Source of the DNA: Agrypnia vestita
Lineage: Eukaryota > Arthropoda > Insecta > Trichoptera > Phryganeidae
Direction of reading: 5' to 3'
DNA: 64,000 nucleotides
Assembly: GCA_016648135.1 (NCBI GenBank)
Contig: JADDOH010000169.1
Location: 62,001 to 126,000, forward strand
Below are positions 34,227 through 45,112 of this stretch, piece by piece. A program made the translations under genes and the position numbers. The notes under the pieces were generated by a model that was not told where the DNA came from, made no database searches, and saw only the letters and a list, made by a program, of their open reading frames with translations. How positions within the stretch are numbered: position 1 is the first letter of the stretch; every line of letters starts with the position of its first letter.

Positions 34227-34430
34227 ATGGTGACAAGATATCATCATATTGTCACAAGATGGAAGAAACCGAAAGAATTGCACGTAACCAATGATTTGAC
34301 AGAGTTCTGGGATAATCTAATAGATTCACGAAACATCTACGATACGGGTCTCTATAAATACGGCGACATCGTGCTACGCAGTTTATTAGAAGCCAGAGAT
34401 AAAAAGACAACGACAGCAAATCAAGAATAA
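34227..34430 (+). CDS. Unrecognised 67-codon ATG-led open frame
   Basis: Starts with a true ATG and encodes a charged peptide without low complexity (KKPKELHVTNDLTEFWDNL, GLYKYGDIVLRSLLEA). I recognise no family. It could be a chance frame, a retroelement remnant or an exon fragment; the stretch directly after it (34435-34465) resembles 32589-32620. No flanking acceptor or donor in the right frame was seen. Confidence 0.15.
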   Translation: MVTRYHHIVTRWKKPKELHVTNDLTEFWDNLIDSRNIYDTGLYKYGDIVLRSLLEARDKKTTTANQE

Positions 34431-34734
34431 TCGACCAGTGATAAAGTACGAGAGTACTTACCGGCAAGCGTGAAATTTTACAGTGCGAACCTGAGCGATT
34501 TAAGCAACGTGCATCATTGTATCAGAGACAAGTTGTTCAGGAGTGACAATTGGTGCAAACTACGAAATAGGTGTAAATTAAAGAAGGTGCTCCGATTAAA
34601 TTCGTGTCTATAGATTTTTGTAAATGAATTAATAGATTAATAATTTTAGGTGTTTCATTGGTCATTACTGTCAAAGATCACATTAGTTCATAAGATAATT
34701 TTTTGTATTAACATGCCATTTAAATATCAATTTC

Positions 34735-34755
34735 TTTTGTTTACAGGTAAGCGGG
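34735..34755 (+). promoter_or_regulatory. Candidate recursive splice site
   Basis: A pyrimidine-rich tract TTTCTTTTGTTTACAG ends at 34746 and is followed with no exon by GTAAGC at 34747. An acceptor fused to a donor is the hallmark of ratchet points in long insect introns. It would imply that a gene on the plus strand spans this place. Single-site evidence only. Confidence 0.3.
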
Positions 34756-34866
34756 TCAAAATAACTACTTCTTCGCCTTACATATACGATACTTGTGTAA
34801 GTATAAATCTATACATCATTTGTTTTAGTTCAGTTAGTTTTAATTAAATACGAAAATACTGCCATA

Positions 34867-35039
34867 GGCCGGCGCCACACTACGCGGATTCTCCACCAGT
34901 CGCGGAAGACCGTTACATTTTTTCCGTACGAATGCGCTTATTAAACACACTACGCAGATGATTAGTCGACCCATTTGCTTTGCCGATTTTACGCGACGTG
35001 AGAGACGCGGTGGAAGATACGGGCAGTGTGGCGCCGGCC
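34867..35039. mobile_element. 173-bp GC-rich MITE
   Basis: Ends GGCCGGCGCCACACT at the left and its exact inverse AGTGTGGCGCCGGCC at the right; the inner parts CTACGCGGATTCTCCACC and GACGCGGTGGAAGATACGGG are also roughly inverted. Non-coding. The target duplication is uncertain (flanks CATA and TTAA). Confidence 0.78.
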
Positions 35040-35215
35040 TTAATTAATTTTGTTCTTATTTACTCTAAACGTCTTTGTAGAATTAGTGATGGACATTTTT
35101 AAATAGTGAATTATTCTTTTTTTGCTTTTTTACCTCATTATTATATTATATACACCTCATTATTATTTGAGCCTTCTGGTAGTGTTAATGACAGACATTG
35201 TTACATAGATAATTA

Positions 35216-35705
35216 TACAGGGTTATTTGAAAAACATAAATAACCCCACAGGACTATATTATTCTCTTGATTATGAGTCGAAAATGTTCAAGCAGCCATG
35301 ACCTAATATCAATTGTTATGGAGTAATGCAATATCAAAGTTTGCATTTTTTTTCAATATTTCTAACTTATTTTTTACAAAACGTTGAACTAACTTTCCAG
35401 TTACTTATATCGATTACGAAAAATTCATTCGTTTCAATACAAGTAAAATAAAATGATAAAAACCCCGCAGAAATTCCAGTTGGAATTGGAAGGTTTTTAT
35501 TAGACTAGTATTAGAGGGTATGAATTTTTAGTCCAACGTTTTACAAAAAATAAGGCAGTAATATTGAAAAAAAAATGCAAAATTAGATGTCGCATATCTC
35601 CATAATTATTGATTTTAGGTCATGGTTGTTTGAACATTTTTGACTCATAATCAAAGCAGGAATATAGTCCTGCGAGGTTATTAATGTTTTCCAATTAACC
35701 CTGTA
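35216..35705. mobile_element. Long-arm MITE, TACAGGG family
   Basis: Begins TACAGGGTTATTTGAAAAAC and ends TTAACCCTGTA. Arms run to about 190 bp (ATTATGAGTCGAAAATGTTC on the left is inverted as GAACATTTTTGACTCATAAT on the right) around AAATTCCAGTTGGAATT. Closely related to 56855-57332. The TA at both termini suggests a Tc1/mariner-type target. Confidence 0.85.
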
Positions 35706-36479
35706 TATTTGATTAATGATTAATTCCAATAATATATGCAATACAGTAACGGATGCCCATGTTAATTTTAATATCCGTTAGTTCATGTCTATTTTTCTGG
35801 TAGTCTGTGATTAAGGGTAATAAACACGAAACGTATCATATGTTGGAATTTTTTGGAGATTTGCAGAAAGGCACTTATGCTTCCTGCAATAAGGCTGAAA
35901 ATACTACGCGATCCTCGCCATGGGTTCCCGCATCTGGTGTTCCTGCCTTTTGACGAATTGAATCACCGGAACCGTGTTCCTGATGCATTTTGCAAAAAGA
36001 ACCCGTACAATTGCCGTGTTCAGTGTGTCGGGAATGAGGACACGCGCCAAATAAGTTTGCCAGGAAACGGGAACGGCTTCCTCGCGCAGCTTGGCGGGCT
36101 CGATTTCAAGGGTCCCCCAAAATATTATTTTCAAATTATATAAAAATATTTTTTGTACCACGTGTCCGCGCAGGCCTCTACACCGCGCGATAGTTTGCAC
36201 TACTGCATACACCACTAATTTCTAGTTAATAAAACATTATTGGCTTGAAATTAGTGTTGTATGTGATTCTAGGAATTTGAGCGTCGCCTACGTTACCCTC
36301 TTGCGCAGGGTGTGTATGCGGGACATGACTTACATCTATTGACACTACTGACTTTTATCTGCGTCGTATACTTTCTGAGATGTAAGCATGTAATTATCGG
36401 CCTACAAACAGAGAATTATAGAGCAAGCAGCCGAGGCAAAATGCTGTCTTAATAAACATCTTTCCATTTAAGAAAGACA
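35706..36479. other. Unique sequence; 35853-36215 open on both strands
   Basis: A plus frame (96 codons) and a minus frame (103 codons) overlap at 35853-36215. Peptides such as HGFPHLVFLPFDELNHRNR and PGNGNGFLAQLGGL are not low-complexity, but I recognise no family and neither frame has matching splice sites. Left as unassigned. Confidence 0.25.
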
Positions 36480-36700
36480 ATTGAATTAGTATGTGTAACT
36501 CGTGTGTACGAGACATGTTATTGCTTTGTGTTGGTTTTCATGGAGGTGTAATTTACACCTGATGATGAGAGGGACTGTCCCTCTCGAAACTAAAGTTGTG
36601 ATAAATTTAACTCAACATGTGTGCATTACAACGCTCAATTTAGAGTAAATTAAAATAATATTATTTCATCACAAATTAACTGCCACATAAATCAATAATA
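36480..36700 (+). mobile_element. Hammerhead-family element, single arm
   Basis: The ribozyme-like motif at 36551-36606 is followed by TTTAACTCAACATGTGTGCATTACAACG and CACAAATTAACTGCCACATAAATC. These correspond to the outer arm of 56038-56518 (AACTCATATTGTGTGTGTGTATTAC ... GTATCTGCCAAATC). No inverted second arm is seen here. Confidence 0.65.
36551..36606 (+). ncRNA. Hammerhead-type self-cleaving ribozyme candidate
   Basis: All parts of a type I hammerhead with a minimal stem III are present in order. Stem I 5' strand ATTTACAC (36551-36558); core CTGATGA (36559-36565); one extra T; stem II GAGAGGGA/TCCCTCTC (36567-36574, 36578-36585) with loop CTG; GAAA (36586-36589); C with loop TAAA and G forming stem III (C36590-G36595, A36589-T36596); T36597 as the cleavage-site base; stem I 3' strand GTG-A-TAAAT (36598-36606), which pairs with the 5' strand apart from one bulged A. 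The extra base between the core and stem II departs from the textbook form. Activity is untested. Confidence 0.65.
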
Positions 36701-38494
36701 TTACGCCTTTTTGTAATTGGGTGCGACTTATTTAATAAGACATTATACGTTTTTAGAGTAGTTAGTTTGACCTTTTAATAATTGTTAAATAATTTACAAG
36801 CTTATAGTAATTTTGTTAAACAAATAAAACGTATTAGAACTAGCCGTGGCACTAGGTTGTCTACCAAGAAATTCGCGTATGTTTATGTATATATATTTTG
36901 GTAGTTTGTATAAGAGCGTATTCAGAACACATGTAGGATATAGAAATCAAAAAAATAAATCCTAAGTTTATTTATTTACAGCAAAATATAAAGTTTCTGT
37001 TTCAAGAAAACACAGAAATAAAATTTTTAACATGAAATATTTAGTGAGGTGATAGCCTTTTTAAATGCAGACAAAATCATTGAATATATTATATCCCTAT
37101 ACTCCAACTATGCCTATTAGGGCTACAATACATCCTTGGCAAAGGGTTACAGGATTTTAAGCTTAAGTACAGACAGAAATACATTTAATTATATATTTAG
37201 ATATAGGTATATGTATATGTAGAATTACTGAATTCTCGATTTACAATATATCATACAAGTTTTCATGTCACTAATGTCACACACGGGAAACATCCTATTT
37301 TTTTTATTACAGTGGTAGCTATAATTTCAATTTCGTACATTAAAATGTTTGGTGTCCCAAAGTTGCAGCGCCCTTGGGACCCAGCTCGTATGGACGCGGC
37401 GCTATGCAGATGCGTTTTAAAATGCATCCAGCGTGATGTGCATTAACGAGGTGCATTGTGTTGCCGGCGCACCATACCGGAATTCGCAATGTAGATTTAC
37501 CATTGGACTTTTGCCGGCCGATCGTGCTAAATAGTTATGGTGTCGACCTGTTAGGAACGTTGATTGTATCGAAGATTTTTTTGGTTTCCTTTGCAAAATT
37601 AGTCCAATTAATTTTTTTTGATGAAATTTAGTGCGCACTGTGGAAATTTTAATGAGAACTCTTATTTGATTTTCACAAAAAACATTTTGCACATCAAGGT
37701 AGCCGTTTACACGAGAAATAATAATAACGATTTACCTTGCGTGACCGCGCGACGTATGCACGCTGATTGCTTGTAACACTCTAACTATCTAATGTTTTAA
37801 TTTCAGCAATTTACGGACTTTACAACGGACAAACGGTCATACACATAACAAAATTATTATGTTTGTCATCAAATCAGCGATTATTCTTCCATCTATAAGA
37901 TAAAATTAGTAAATGAAATGAAATAAGTCTATTTCGGCGAGATTCAAATCGATTGCTCATTCTTTCTCTATAATTATTAATATTTCTTTGCAAGGATTTA
38001 GTTTTTCAGTCTCAGTTTCAGTGCTGATAAATCGGCGTATGTTGGTCACATGATTATTATTATAAATTACTAAATAAATACGCATAAGACACACGCAAGC
38101 ATAAGACAGTATATAAAAAGCCTCTTAGCAACCACCTTGCTAGATATATATAAATACCTACTTATTCTAAGGAAGTTAGCTTCTTTTTTATTCAACATAC
38201 CAATTACCATTTAAAAGTGAGAATATTAAAAGTCATTCTTCTATTTCTATCGTTTCTTCTTTGTTTTCTTTGATTTTTACATTTGTCACAGTATAAATGC
38301 ATTGTCACGCACGCGTGTAATCTCATTTTCACTGCATTCAGAATACAGATATGCGTTCCAATTCTTCTTGGTTTCTTTGTATATTTCTTATTTAGTTGAA
38401 AAAAACTTACATCTAGTACACATACTTTTAAAAGCATAAAATTAAATTTAAAAAAATTTTCGCACAATTTTTTTAGATTTTTTTTAGATAGTAA
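36701..38494. other. AT-rich DNA with unique island 37330-37700
   Basis: The island is more GC-rich and non-repetitive, with no credible frame. 38204-38467 has a minus-strand frame of low-complexity type. No repeats recognised. Confidence 0.3.
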
Positions 38495-38575
38495 AATAAA
38501 TAAATACTTATTCCTTAGGAACCAAAATGTAAAAGTATCGTTATTTTTGACGGATTACAGCTAGTTTTATACTAA
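38495..38575 (-). mobile_element. SINE-type composite repeat, 5' stub
   Basis: ATAAATACTTATTCCTTAGGAACC, then ATGTAAAAGTATCGTTATTTTTGACGGATTACAGCTAG, the 5' part of the element at 9597-10255 in reverse. It ends about 24 bp before the mariner at 38599. Confidence 0.6.
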
Positions 38576-38598
38576 TTGCGAGGTTTTTAGGTTATATA

Positions 38599-39882
38599 TT
38601 AGGTCCTTACATATGAAATTGGCGTTTAGTATGGGAGGAACATAAAGCCGATTTTTTTTTATTATAATATATTTATTTAATCAAAGTATGTACCATTGCT
38701 ATCTATGCACTTTTGCCATCTCATAGGTAGTTCACCGATCCCTTTACTAAAAAAATCATTCAGACGGGAATCAATAAAATCTTTGAAGGCGGTTTGGACT
38801 GCCCCATCGGAGTTGAATTTTTTCCTTTGCAAGAAGTTATCCAAATTTCGAAAAAAATGGTAATCTGTTGGGGCAAGGTCAGGAGAGTACGGTGGATGTC
38901 TTAGACATTCCAATTGAAGCTCCTCTAATTTGGTAGCCGTCTGCTGTGCAGTGTGTGGTCTAGCGTTATCATGAAGCAGCAGTGGCCTAGAGCGATTAAC
39001 CAGCCTCGGTTGTTTAGCAGCTATCTTTTCCATCATGGTTTGCAGTTGCTGACAATAGACATCTGCCGTAATCATCTGGCCAGATTTAAGAAAGCTGTAG
39101 TGAACGACACCAGCACTAGTCCAACAAACGCTCACAAGTAACTTTTTTGGAGTCAATTTTCGCTTGGGGCATGGTTTGGCTGGTTCGGCAGGGTTCAGCC
39201 ATTGCGATGAGCGCTTCCGATTATCGTACAGGATCTACTTTTCATCACAGGTGATGATTCGATTTAAAATCCCTTCATTATTGTGCCGGTTGAGTAATGC
39301 AACGCAGCAGTCAACGCGCGTTTGTTGATTTGCTTCACTCAATTCGTGAGGTACCCACCTTTCAAGCTTTTTCACCTTACCAATTTGCTTAAGTGGATTA
39401 AAACAGTTTTATCACTAACACCGCAGCCTGCAGCTAACTCGGATGTGGTTTGCGATGGATCCGCTTCCACAATAGCCTTCAATTCTTCATTATCAACTTT
39501 GGTCTCCGGCCGTCCACGGGGCTTGTTCTGCAGGTCGAAATTTCCAGAACGAAAACGTTGGAACCAAAAACGCACTGTGTTTCTTTTGCGGCACCGTCGC
39601 CATACACATCATTAATCCTTCGAGCTGTTTCTGCAGCACTGGTACCACGGTGGAACTCGTACTCGTTAATAACGCGATATTTCAAGTTTTTCATTTTGTA
39701 AACTGAGTGACGCAAAGAAAAAAACAATTGAGGAAAAAACAAAAGAATTATAATTTTCAAAACACAAATACATGAGTAAATAGCTGTATAAATTTGGATT
39801 TGGAATTCCTAACCAAAGAGAAGATATTTGAGATCAAATTTGCCAGTACGGTAAAACGTCAATTTCATATGTAAGGACCTAA
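38599..39882 (-). mobile_element. Full-length mariner transposon, inactivated (copy 1)
   Basis: 1284 bp between inverted ends that start TTAGGTCCTTACATATGAAA and match over 29 bp with one difference. Both ends are flanked by TA (38597-38598 and 39883-39884), the mariner target. The transposase on the minus strand starts near 39694 and ends near 38677. Seen are MKNLKYRVINEYEFHRGTSA (N-terminal DNA-binding part), CDE (first catalytic D), LLHDNARPHTA (second D) and HPPYSPDLAPTDYHFF (third D), with 34 residues between the second and third: DD34D. Sequence style is closest to the cecropia subfamily, by recall. Confidence 0.95.
38677..39694 (-). pseudogene. Mariner transposase pseudogene, copy 1
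   Basis: Cut-and-paste transposase of about 340 residues, broken in three places. One base is lost near 39580 (GAAACAC instead of the AAAA-run form in copy 2), a second near 39395, and a TAG stop stands at 39235-39237, right after the first catalytic CDEK, where family members have tryptophan. The 159-codon C-terminal frame (38677-39156) is intact and holds the second and third catalytic aspartates. It cannot make a working transposase. Confidence 0.92.
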
Positions 39883-39884
39883 TA

Positions 39885-40534
39885 TTTAGGTTTCATATTT
39901 CGCTTACAAAAACAACTTTTTGGCTGTTTTCTTTGTAATGTTGTGTTTTTTGGCAGTTTACCAGTTACACATAGCCTTCACTTACGTATATACATATAAT
40001 ACATCAGTATTGGTATGATAACTCTATTGTAAACCGCTAGTGTTGCCTTAGTTGAGATTCCATTCGAAATTATCCATTAGAAAGTATCTAAATACATCAC
40101 GTTTAAATCTTATCACAATTTCGTACGAAGTTGCATGTTGTACGCGATTTCGAAGATTTGTAATTTGGTCTCCCCAGCGGCGGCGCGACGCGCTTCTGGG
40201 TTGATTTTATGGAAAACATTCATGGGTTTGGATACGTTATAAAGTAAACGAAGACGTGCGAATATATGGTACAAGTAAACCCCTTTATATGATAATGCGG
40301 CCTGGTATTTCATGCATCTTTTCATGGGAAAATATTCCGCGTACAAGGAGACATTTTTATCAGATGAGAATATATGTACGCGCGCAAAGCCGACTTGCTA
40401 AGCGTTCGCTGCTACTCCAAGAGCGATAGGAAAATTGGAATCAATATTTTAAGCACTCATCTCCATAGTCTTTCGTCAAATACAGGGTCATGACGATGAA
40501 TATGCACGTTCGTTCTAAACGAAACACGCATAAT
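39885..40534. other. Unique sequence, GC-richer 40110-40500
   Basis: Non-repetitive. A minus frame at 40113-40346 (77 codons) has no recognised domain. Nothing else supported. Confidence 0.3.
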
Positions 40535-40680
40535 CAAGATATATTATAGATGTCTCATAGGACGAAGCTATATTATTATGTGGGAAAGTAGGTATGGGAG
40601 TCTTTTTGGGTGTTCATTGGGCTTATGACCTGTCGTACGGCTGGCTTAAGGCGATCGTCTGGCAAAGTGAGCAAATTTCA
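40535..40680 (+). repeat. CTCACAGAGAC-family copy
   Basis: AATCAAGATATATTATAGATGTCTCATAGGACGAAGC, ATGTGGGAAAGTAGGTATGGGAGTC, GGGCTTATGACCTGTCGTACGGCTGGCTTAA. One of the best preserved copies. Confidence 0.7.
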
Positions 40681-40804
40681 CAATTTTTTCTCGTAGCTTC
40701 TCTTTCGTTTTTTATCACATTTTCGAAATTAAATATATAATTTTAAAATTTATTCATTAGGATACATATATACTTAACACGGATATCTTATTATAATGAC
40801 ACAA

Positions 40805-41020
40805 ACTAAAGTATATAATTAATTAATAAATTACCAAACCTACGGTGATTTAAATATGAAGAAAATTGCTCCGCTTTGTGGGCCGTCTATGACTGAATGG
40901 CTTCGTGAGACGTCTTTTTTTTTCATTAGTATTACAAAGTAAATGATTATCTTTTAATTATTACAATTATTGCAAAATCTATTTATTTGTTATCTTACAA
41001 TTATGTTTTCAAAAACACTG
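40805..41020. repeat. Diverged two-copy repeat (partner 1100-1330)
   Basis: See 1100-1330. It ends in AT-rich DNA. Confidence 0.5.
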
Positions 41021-41859
41021 TTTTCTTTTTTTAAATTATGTGTTTTTTTAGTAATTTTATTATATTATGTCCTTTTTAGATAGTTTAAATCTTTTTTTTG
41101 AATAAATCAAAAGTATTGACATTATTATTTTAAAATGAGTACAAAAAACAATTAAAAATTTATTCTAAATTTCAGATTTTATCTTTTTTATCAGGGCAGT
41201 GCGTATTGTGTCATAAATGCGTCATGATTAAATATCTAAAATCAGGAATATTACAAGGATTGTGATTTTTATTTTTATTTTAAAATTATAATACATATAT
41301 ACTCTTTTGACTATTGAAGTAAAACAGTTGTCCACCATATAAAAATAGTTTTATTTTATTTTATAACTTATCTTAAACATACATGACACACATGTTCAAG
41401 GTTTTACATTAAATTTAGTTATTTCGCATTAATTTCTTATTTTCACTGACATAATATAATTAAAAATCTTTATTGAACTGTGCCTACATCATAACATCAT
41501 ATCTATTTGAGATTTCGAATTCTTCCCAACATTCCTGGCTACACCATTATCACAACTGATAAAACATAGAAAAATGTAGTAAGTCCACATAAAAAATTGT
41601 TACAGTTTTACATATAAGTTGATTATTACATATTAGAACATCTCTGAGCTGAGTTTTCTGGGCTATTCTACCACGTTTCTCTTCTCAGCGGCATATACCC
41701 TGATAATGCCTTGCAATAGTCAATTATAGAGGTCGGACATCCTCGTCAGAATGACAGAAAAACTCCACAAATAAAATATTTAAGAAATAAATTTAAAAGA
41801 GATAAAAATGTATTTTTTTAATGAAGAAATAAATACCAAGTATGCTTGGATAAGTGATT
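41021..41859. other. AT-rich sequence, nothing recognised
   Basis: Low complexity in parts (41275-41360). A short moderate-GC piece lies at 41640-41720. Confidence 0.35.
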
Positions 41860-42285
41860 TAAAATCATCGTCTGTCTGTCTGTCTCCATAAATTCGTGTA
41901 ACGTCCGTAATTTCGTTCGAATTCACGGCTAAAAAACAAATTAAACAGCCGGAGATGGGGCTTGAACCGCGGGCCAACAAAGCTGAAGGCGGCAACGATA
42001 GCGATGTTGCTATTGCCGAGCTTGCATTATCCGTCAAAAAGACAGTACAAATAGGACTTAGCAAAGACGTGAACCATTTCATCTTCCGCCCAATCGCCAG
42101 GGTTTAGAATAGTAAGTACATTTAACTGTCGGCAGGGGAAGTACAAGAAAAATGTTAAAATATTTTCATAAAAGTAGTTATTACTATTTCATGGGTGTCG
42201 ATTATAAATAAGTAAATACTTATTCTTCAGAAATCTTCATGTAAAAGTACCGTTATTTTTGTCGGGTTACAGCTTGTATAATGTC
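41860..42285 (-). mobile_element. SINE-type composite repeat, copy C
   Basis: Minus-strand copy of the element at 9597-10255. The B box reads GGTTCAAGCCC on the minus strand (about 41966-41976) and the 3' end GGAGACAGACAGACAGACG is well preserved. It also keeps ACTGCCGACAGTTAAATGTAC-like sequence, which copy A has and copy B lacks. No nested SINE. Confidence 0.72.
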
Positions 42286-44400
42286 AACCTTAAATCCTTA
42301 ATGTGCCTGAACATTTTACCGTCATCGCTTTTAACGCTTTTCTCTGTGAGCTGAAGCGCTTTTTCTGCCTTTCAAAGTCCTGGTGATAGATTGAATTCCC
42401 CCACATACTGTTCAATTCTATTCTTCTTCAAATACCGTATAATAATCAACTTGCGAGACCATCATAAAGCAAGTTAAATATCGGTATGAAATTAAATCAC
42501 TCTGTGAAAGAGTTAATAGATATGTCAAGTTGCTGCCAACGAAATAATTGAATAGGCCTTCATTGTTATACGCGACGGTCGAATAAAAAATCTCTTCCCT
42601 TTGAAAATATCTTCACCAAAGTTGTATTATTTGAGCAAACCAGCATGGTATCTTCCCTTCCTGGTATATTCCCATATGTACGCAATAAAACACACTCCTA
42701 ATTTGACCGTACAAACAGAACCTTCGCGTCGCAGCCTCCGAGTAGTTGTTGGTCTGTTTACTAACCCAACTCCTTGAGGCTTTACCTTCGACGTATTATA
42801 CGGGCGGACTTTACCTTCGCCGCCATATTACTTAGCTATCTATTTTATTATTTTTGTGTAACGAAAATTTTCTAAACAGAAAACCCTTTTCTTTGATTTG
42901 AAAATAAATACATGCTTGTATTTATTACGTCCATCCATTTATTTTTGTTTATTTTCATGTCATGTATTCGGAGCTCTATATTTTGCTTTAATCCATTGAT
43001 AACTATCATACATGATGAGTATCTGAAAGAAATGGTAACTACAGAGGTAGCCATTTTTGTTTCATATCGTAGAATTAGATTAATTAGATGACATTTGGGC
43101 TTCTTATGATATCAAATAATAGAAATTTAATTTCATATTTCTTAATATTTTCGATTTTAAAATATCGTTTTTGGTCAGCTGTAGAATTATGTCAAAGGCA
43201 GATAATGAACTCTGTTACGATATCGGTACCAATGTCACTCAAGGAAATTATTAGGAGATTCATTAGTAGCGAGTAAAGTAGTATACAGCACTTTTATAGT
43301 CTTCATATAAACTGTTGCAGCAGAATTTTATCTTTGGCCCAGCAGCCAAAAGTTTTTCACTAAGAAGAAATGCAAAATTTACTAGTACTGCTTAATTAAG
43401 CTTTTAGAATAATATTGACAGGAAAATGGCACACTAAGCTATGAACAGGTATATGTATCCATCTGTATGATAATAAAAAAACTCATGATGACTCATTGAT
43501 ATCTCTGAACAGATTTTAATTGAATGTTATATATTTTTGCCTCAATTTCTACGAAAAAGTAGCTAAAGTGGCTATTGCTGATTGCTTGCTACTTGGCCCC
43601 GTGGGTGGCTGTACTCGCCGCTACGCCATTTTAAGAATAATGTTGAACAATGCGTCGGTATTTAAAATATATATTTTTTTATTAAACTGATTTGGTAAAA
43701 TTAATTAATTATTATTGTATTGTCATCAGGAATACGTCTCTTTACCAAATTTGAGAGCGATCGTTGTTCAGGAAGTGGATAAATTTTTAAAGATTTCGTG
43801 TGGAGTTTTTGGTATTTATTTATTAAGTTGCATTTATAAGAAGTTAGAGGGCGTGACATTGACTTCTTTCAAAGGTTTCTGGTTTGATTTTCATGAATTC
43901 GCATACACGTATATGAGTAGATCAAGCCTGGATGTCTTTATGATGTGTTTCGCTGCATAAATCGGGTTTCGTGGCCTACTGTAGTTTAAGAAAAAAATAA
44001 TTCAAAATGTCAAACCGCCGCGCCGTCTCGAAATGTTCACGTACCGCGCTTCCTCGCAAGATCGTACACTTTATTAACGTTATCTGATCACTTTCCGCAT
44101 CCCCTACGTCCTGCGTCGTAATGAAAATCCCTCCCTGATGGGTTTCCCCGCCCCCGGCCCGCAGGAAGGCGGACGTCAATGGGAATATGTGGCCATAAAT
44201 TTTCCTTTTGTTGTTTTTGCGAATCGAGATAAATGTATTAATTCGGACCTTTGTAAATGAAAGAGTACGAAGTAATGAGTTCTCTGCAGATCTCGCACTA
44301 TTAATGAATTTTCTTGAAAATATATTAAACACTTTAATTTATTATTTTCATCGACGCTTAGCCCACATTACATTTTTATTTATTTATCATGAACTCAAAT
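42286..44400. other. Mostly unique sequence without recognised genes
   Basis: GC-richer pieces at 42290-42830, 43560-43640 and 44030-44260 alternate with AT-rich DNA. 43940-43985 keeps the GATGTGTTTCGC end of the SINE seen at 26531. Frames at 43715-43960 (plus) and 43976-44332 (minus) have no recognisable domain. Confidence 0.3.
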
Positions 44401-44442
44401 ACATATAAAAAATAAATAAGTCATTTATAGTGGTATATCCAC

Positions 44443-44481
44443 TGTTTGATAATGGCCTTACAAGCCGAAACTGCTGTAACA
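44443..44481 (+). ncRNA. Degenerate hammerhead-like motif with GTA triplet
   Basis: TGT (44443-44445), TTGATAA (core with two changes from CUGANGA), an extra T, stem II GGC/GCC around CTTACAA, GAAA (44467-44470), C with loop TGCT and G, then GTA (44476-44478) and ACA, which pairs with TGT. The arrangement, including the extra base after the core, matches the other motifs. It represents a further family with a different loop and cleavage triplet. Confidence 0.4.
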
Positions 44482-44924
44482 CTTAAAATAGTTAACCCGC
44501 AGAACTTATTCATAATATTAATGAAAATTTAATTTATTCTAAATTTTAATTATAATAATATTAATTAAATTTAATTCATTTTAAATTTCATTAATAATAA
44601 TTATCAAAACCTAATTTATTTTAAATTTAGCTAAAAATAAATATGGAGTTCTACAAATTAAACACAAAATCCACTAATAAATGTACCACTCATCTTACTA
44701 GAATGATTTTGCACTGTGATGATCAGATTTACAACAAAAATAAGAACAAAATACCGTATAAAATAAATTAATTGCTTAGATATTGTAAATATGTCCATGA
44801 AACAAGTTTATATTATTTCACAGAATAGCAGATAAAAGATTAAGAATACTTTTTATAAAATACTTATAATATAGAAAAGTTTAAACATCATGCGCATGTG
44901 CACCTGCTGTTGATAATCCATCCA
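44482..44924. other. AT-rich, with an A/T palindromic patch
   Basis: 44516-44640 is built from repeated AATTTAATTTATT/ATTTTAAATTT words and can fold on itself. Otherwise unrecognised. Confidence 0.35.
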
Positions 44925-45112
44925 TCCATCCTCAGCGTTATAACCCTTGGTGGATCCTAGCTGCCTCCAAGAAAGTCCTCCACGCTGCTCTGTCGCTGGC
45001 TGCTATTTTCCAGTTTTGCTGCCCCAGGGCCCGGCAGTCCGCAACTAACGCCCTCTAACCACCGCAGTTTTGGTCTTCTGACACTTCTTCTACTCATCGG
45101 GTCGTTAAAAAT
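44925..45112 (-). pseudogene. Non-LTR retrotransposon C-terminal relic, GGAT tail
   Basis: Minus strand: NDPMSRRSVRRPKLRWLEGV, then after a frameshift words corresponding to WKIAASDRAAWR-FLEAA, an end with RRxRPKLRWL and DR..WR-FL-EA blocks found in RTE-like elements. The tail (GGAT)n lies at 44928-44940 on the plus strand as ATCC repeats. Dead, 5'-truncated copy. Confidence 0.7.
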
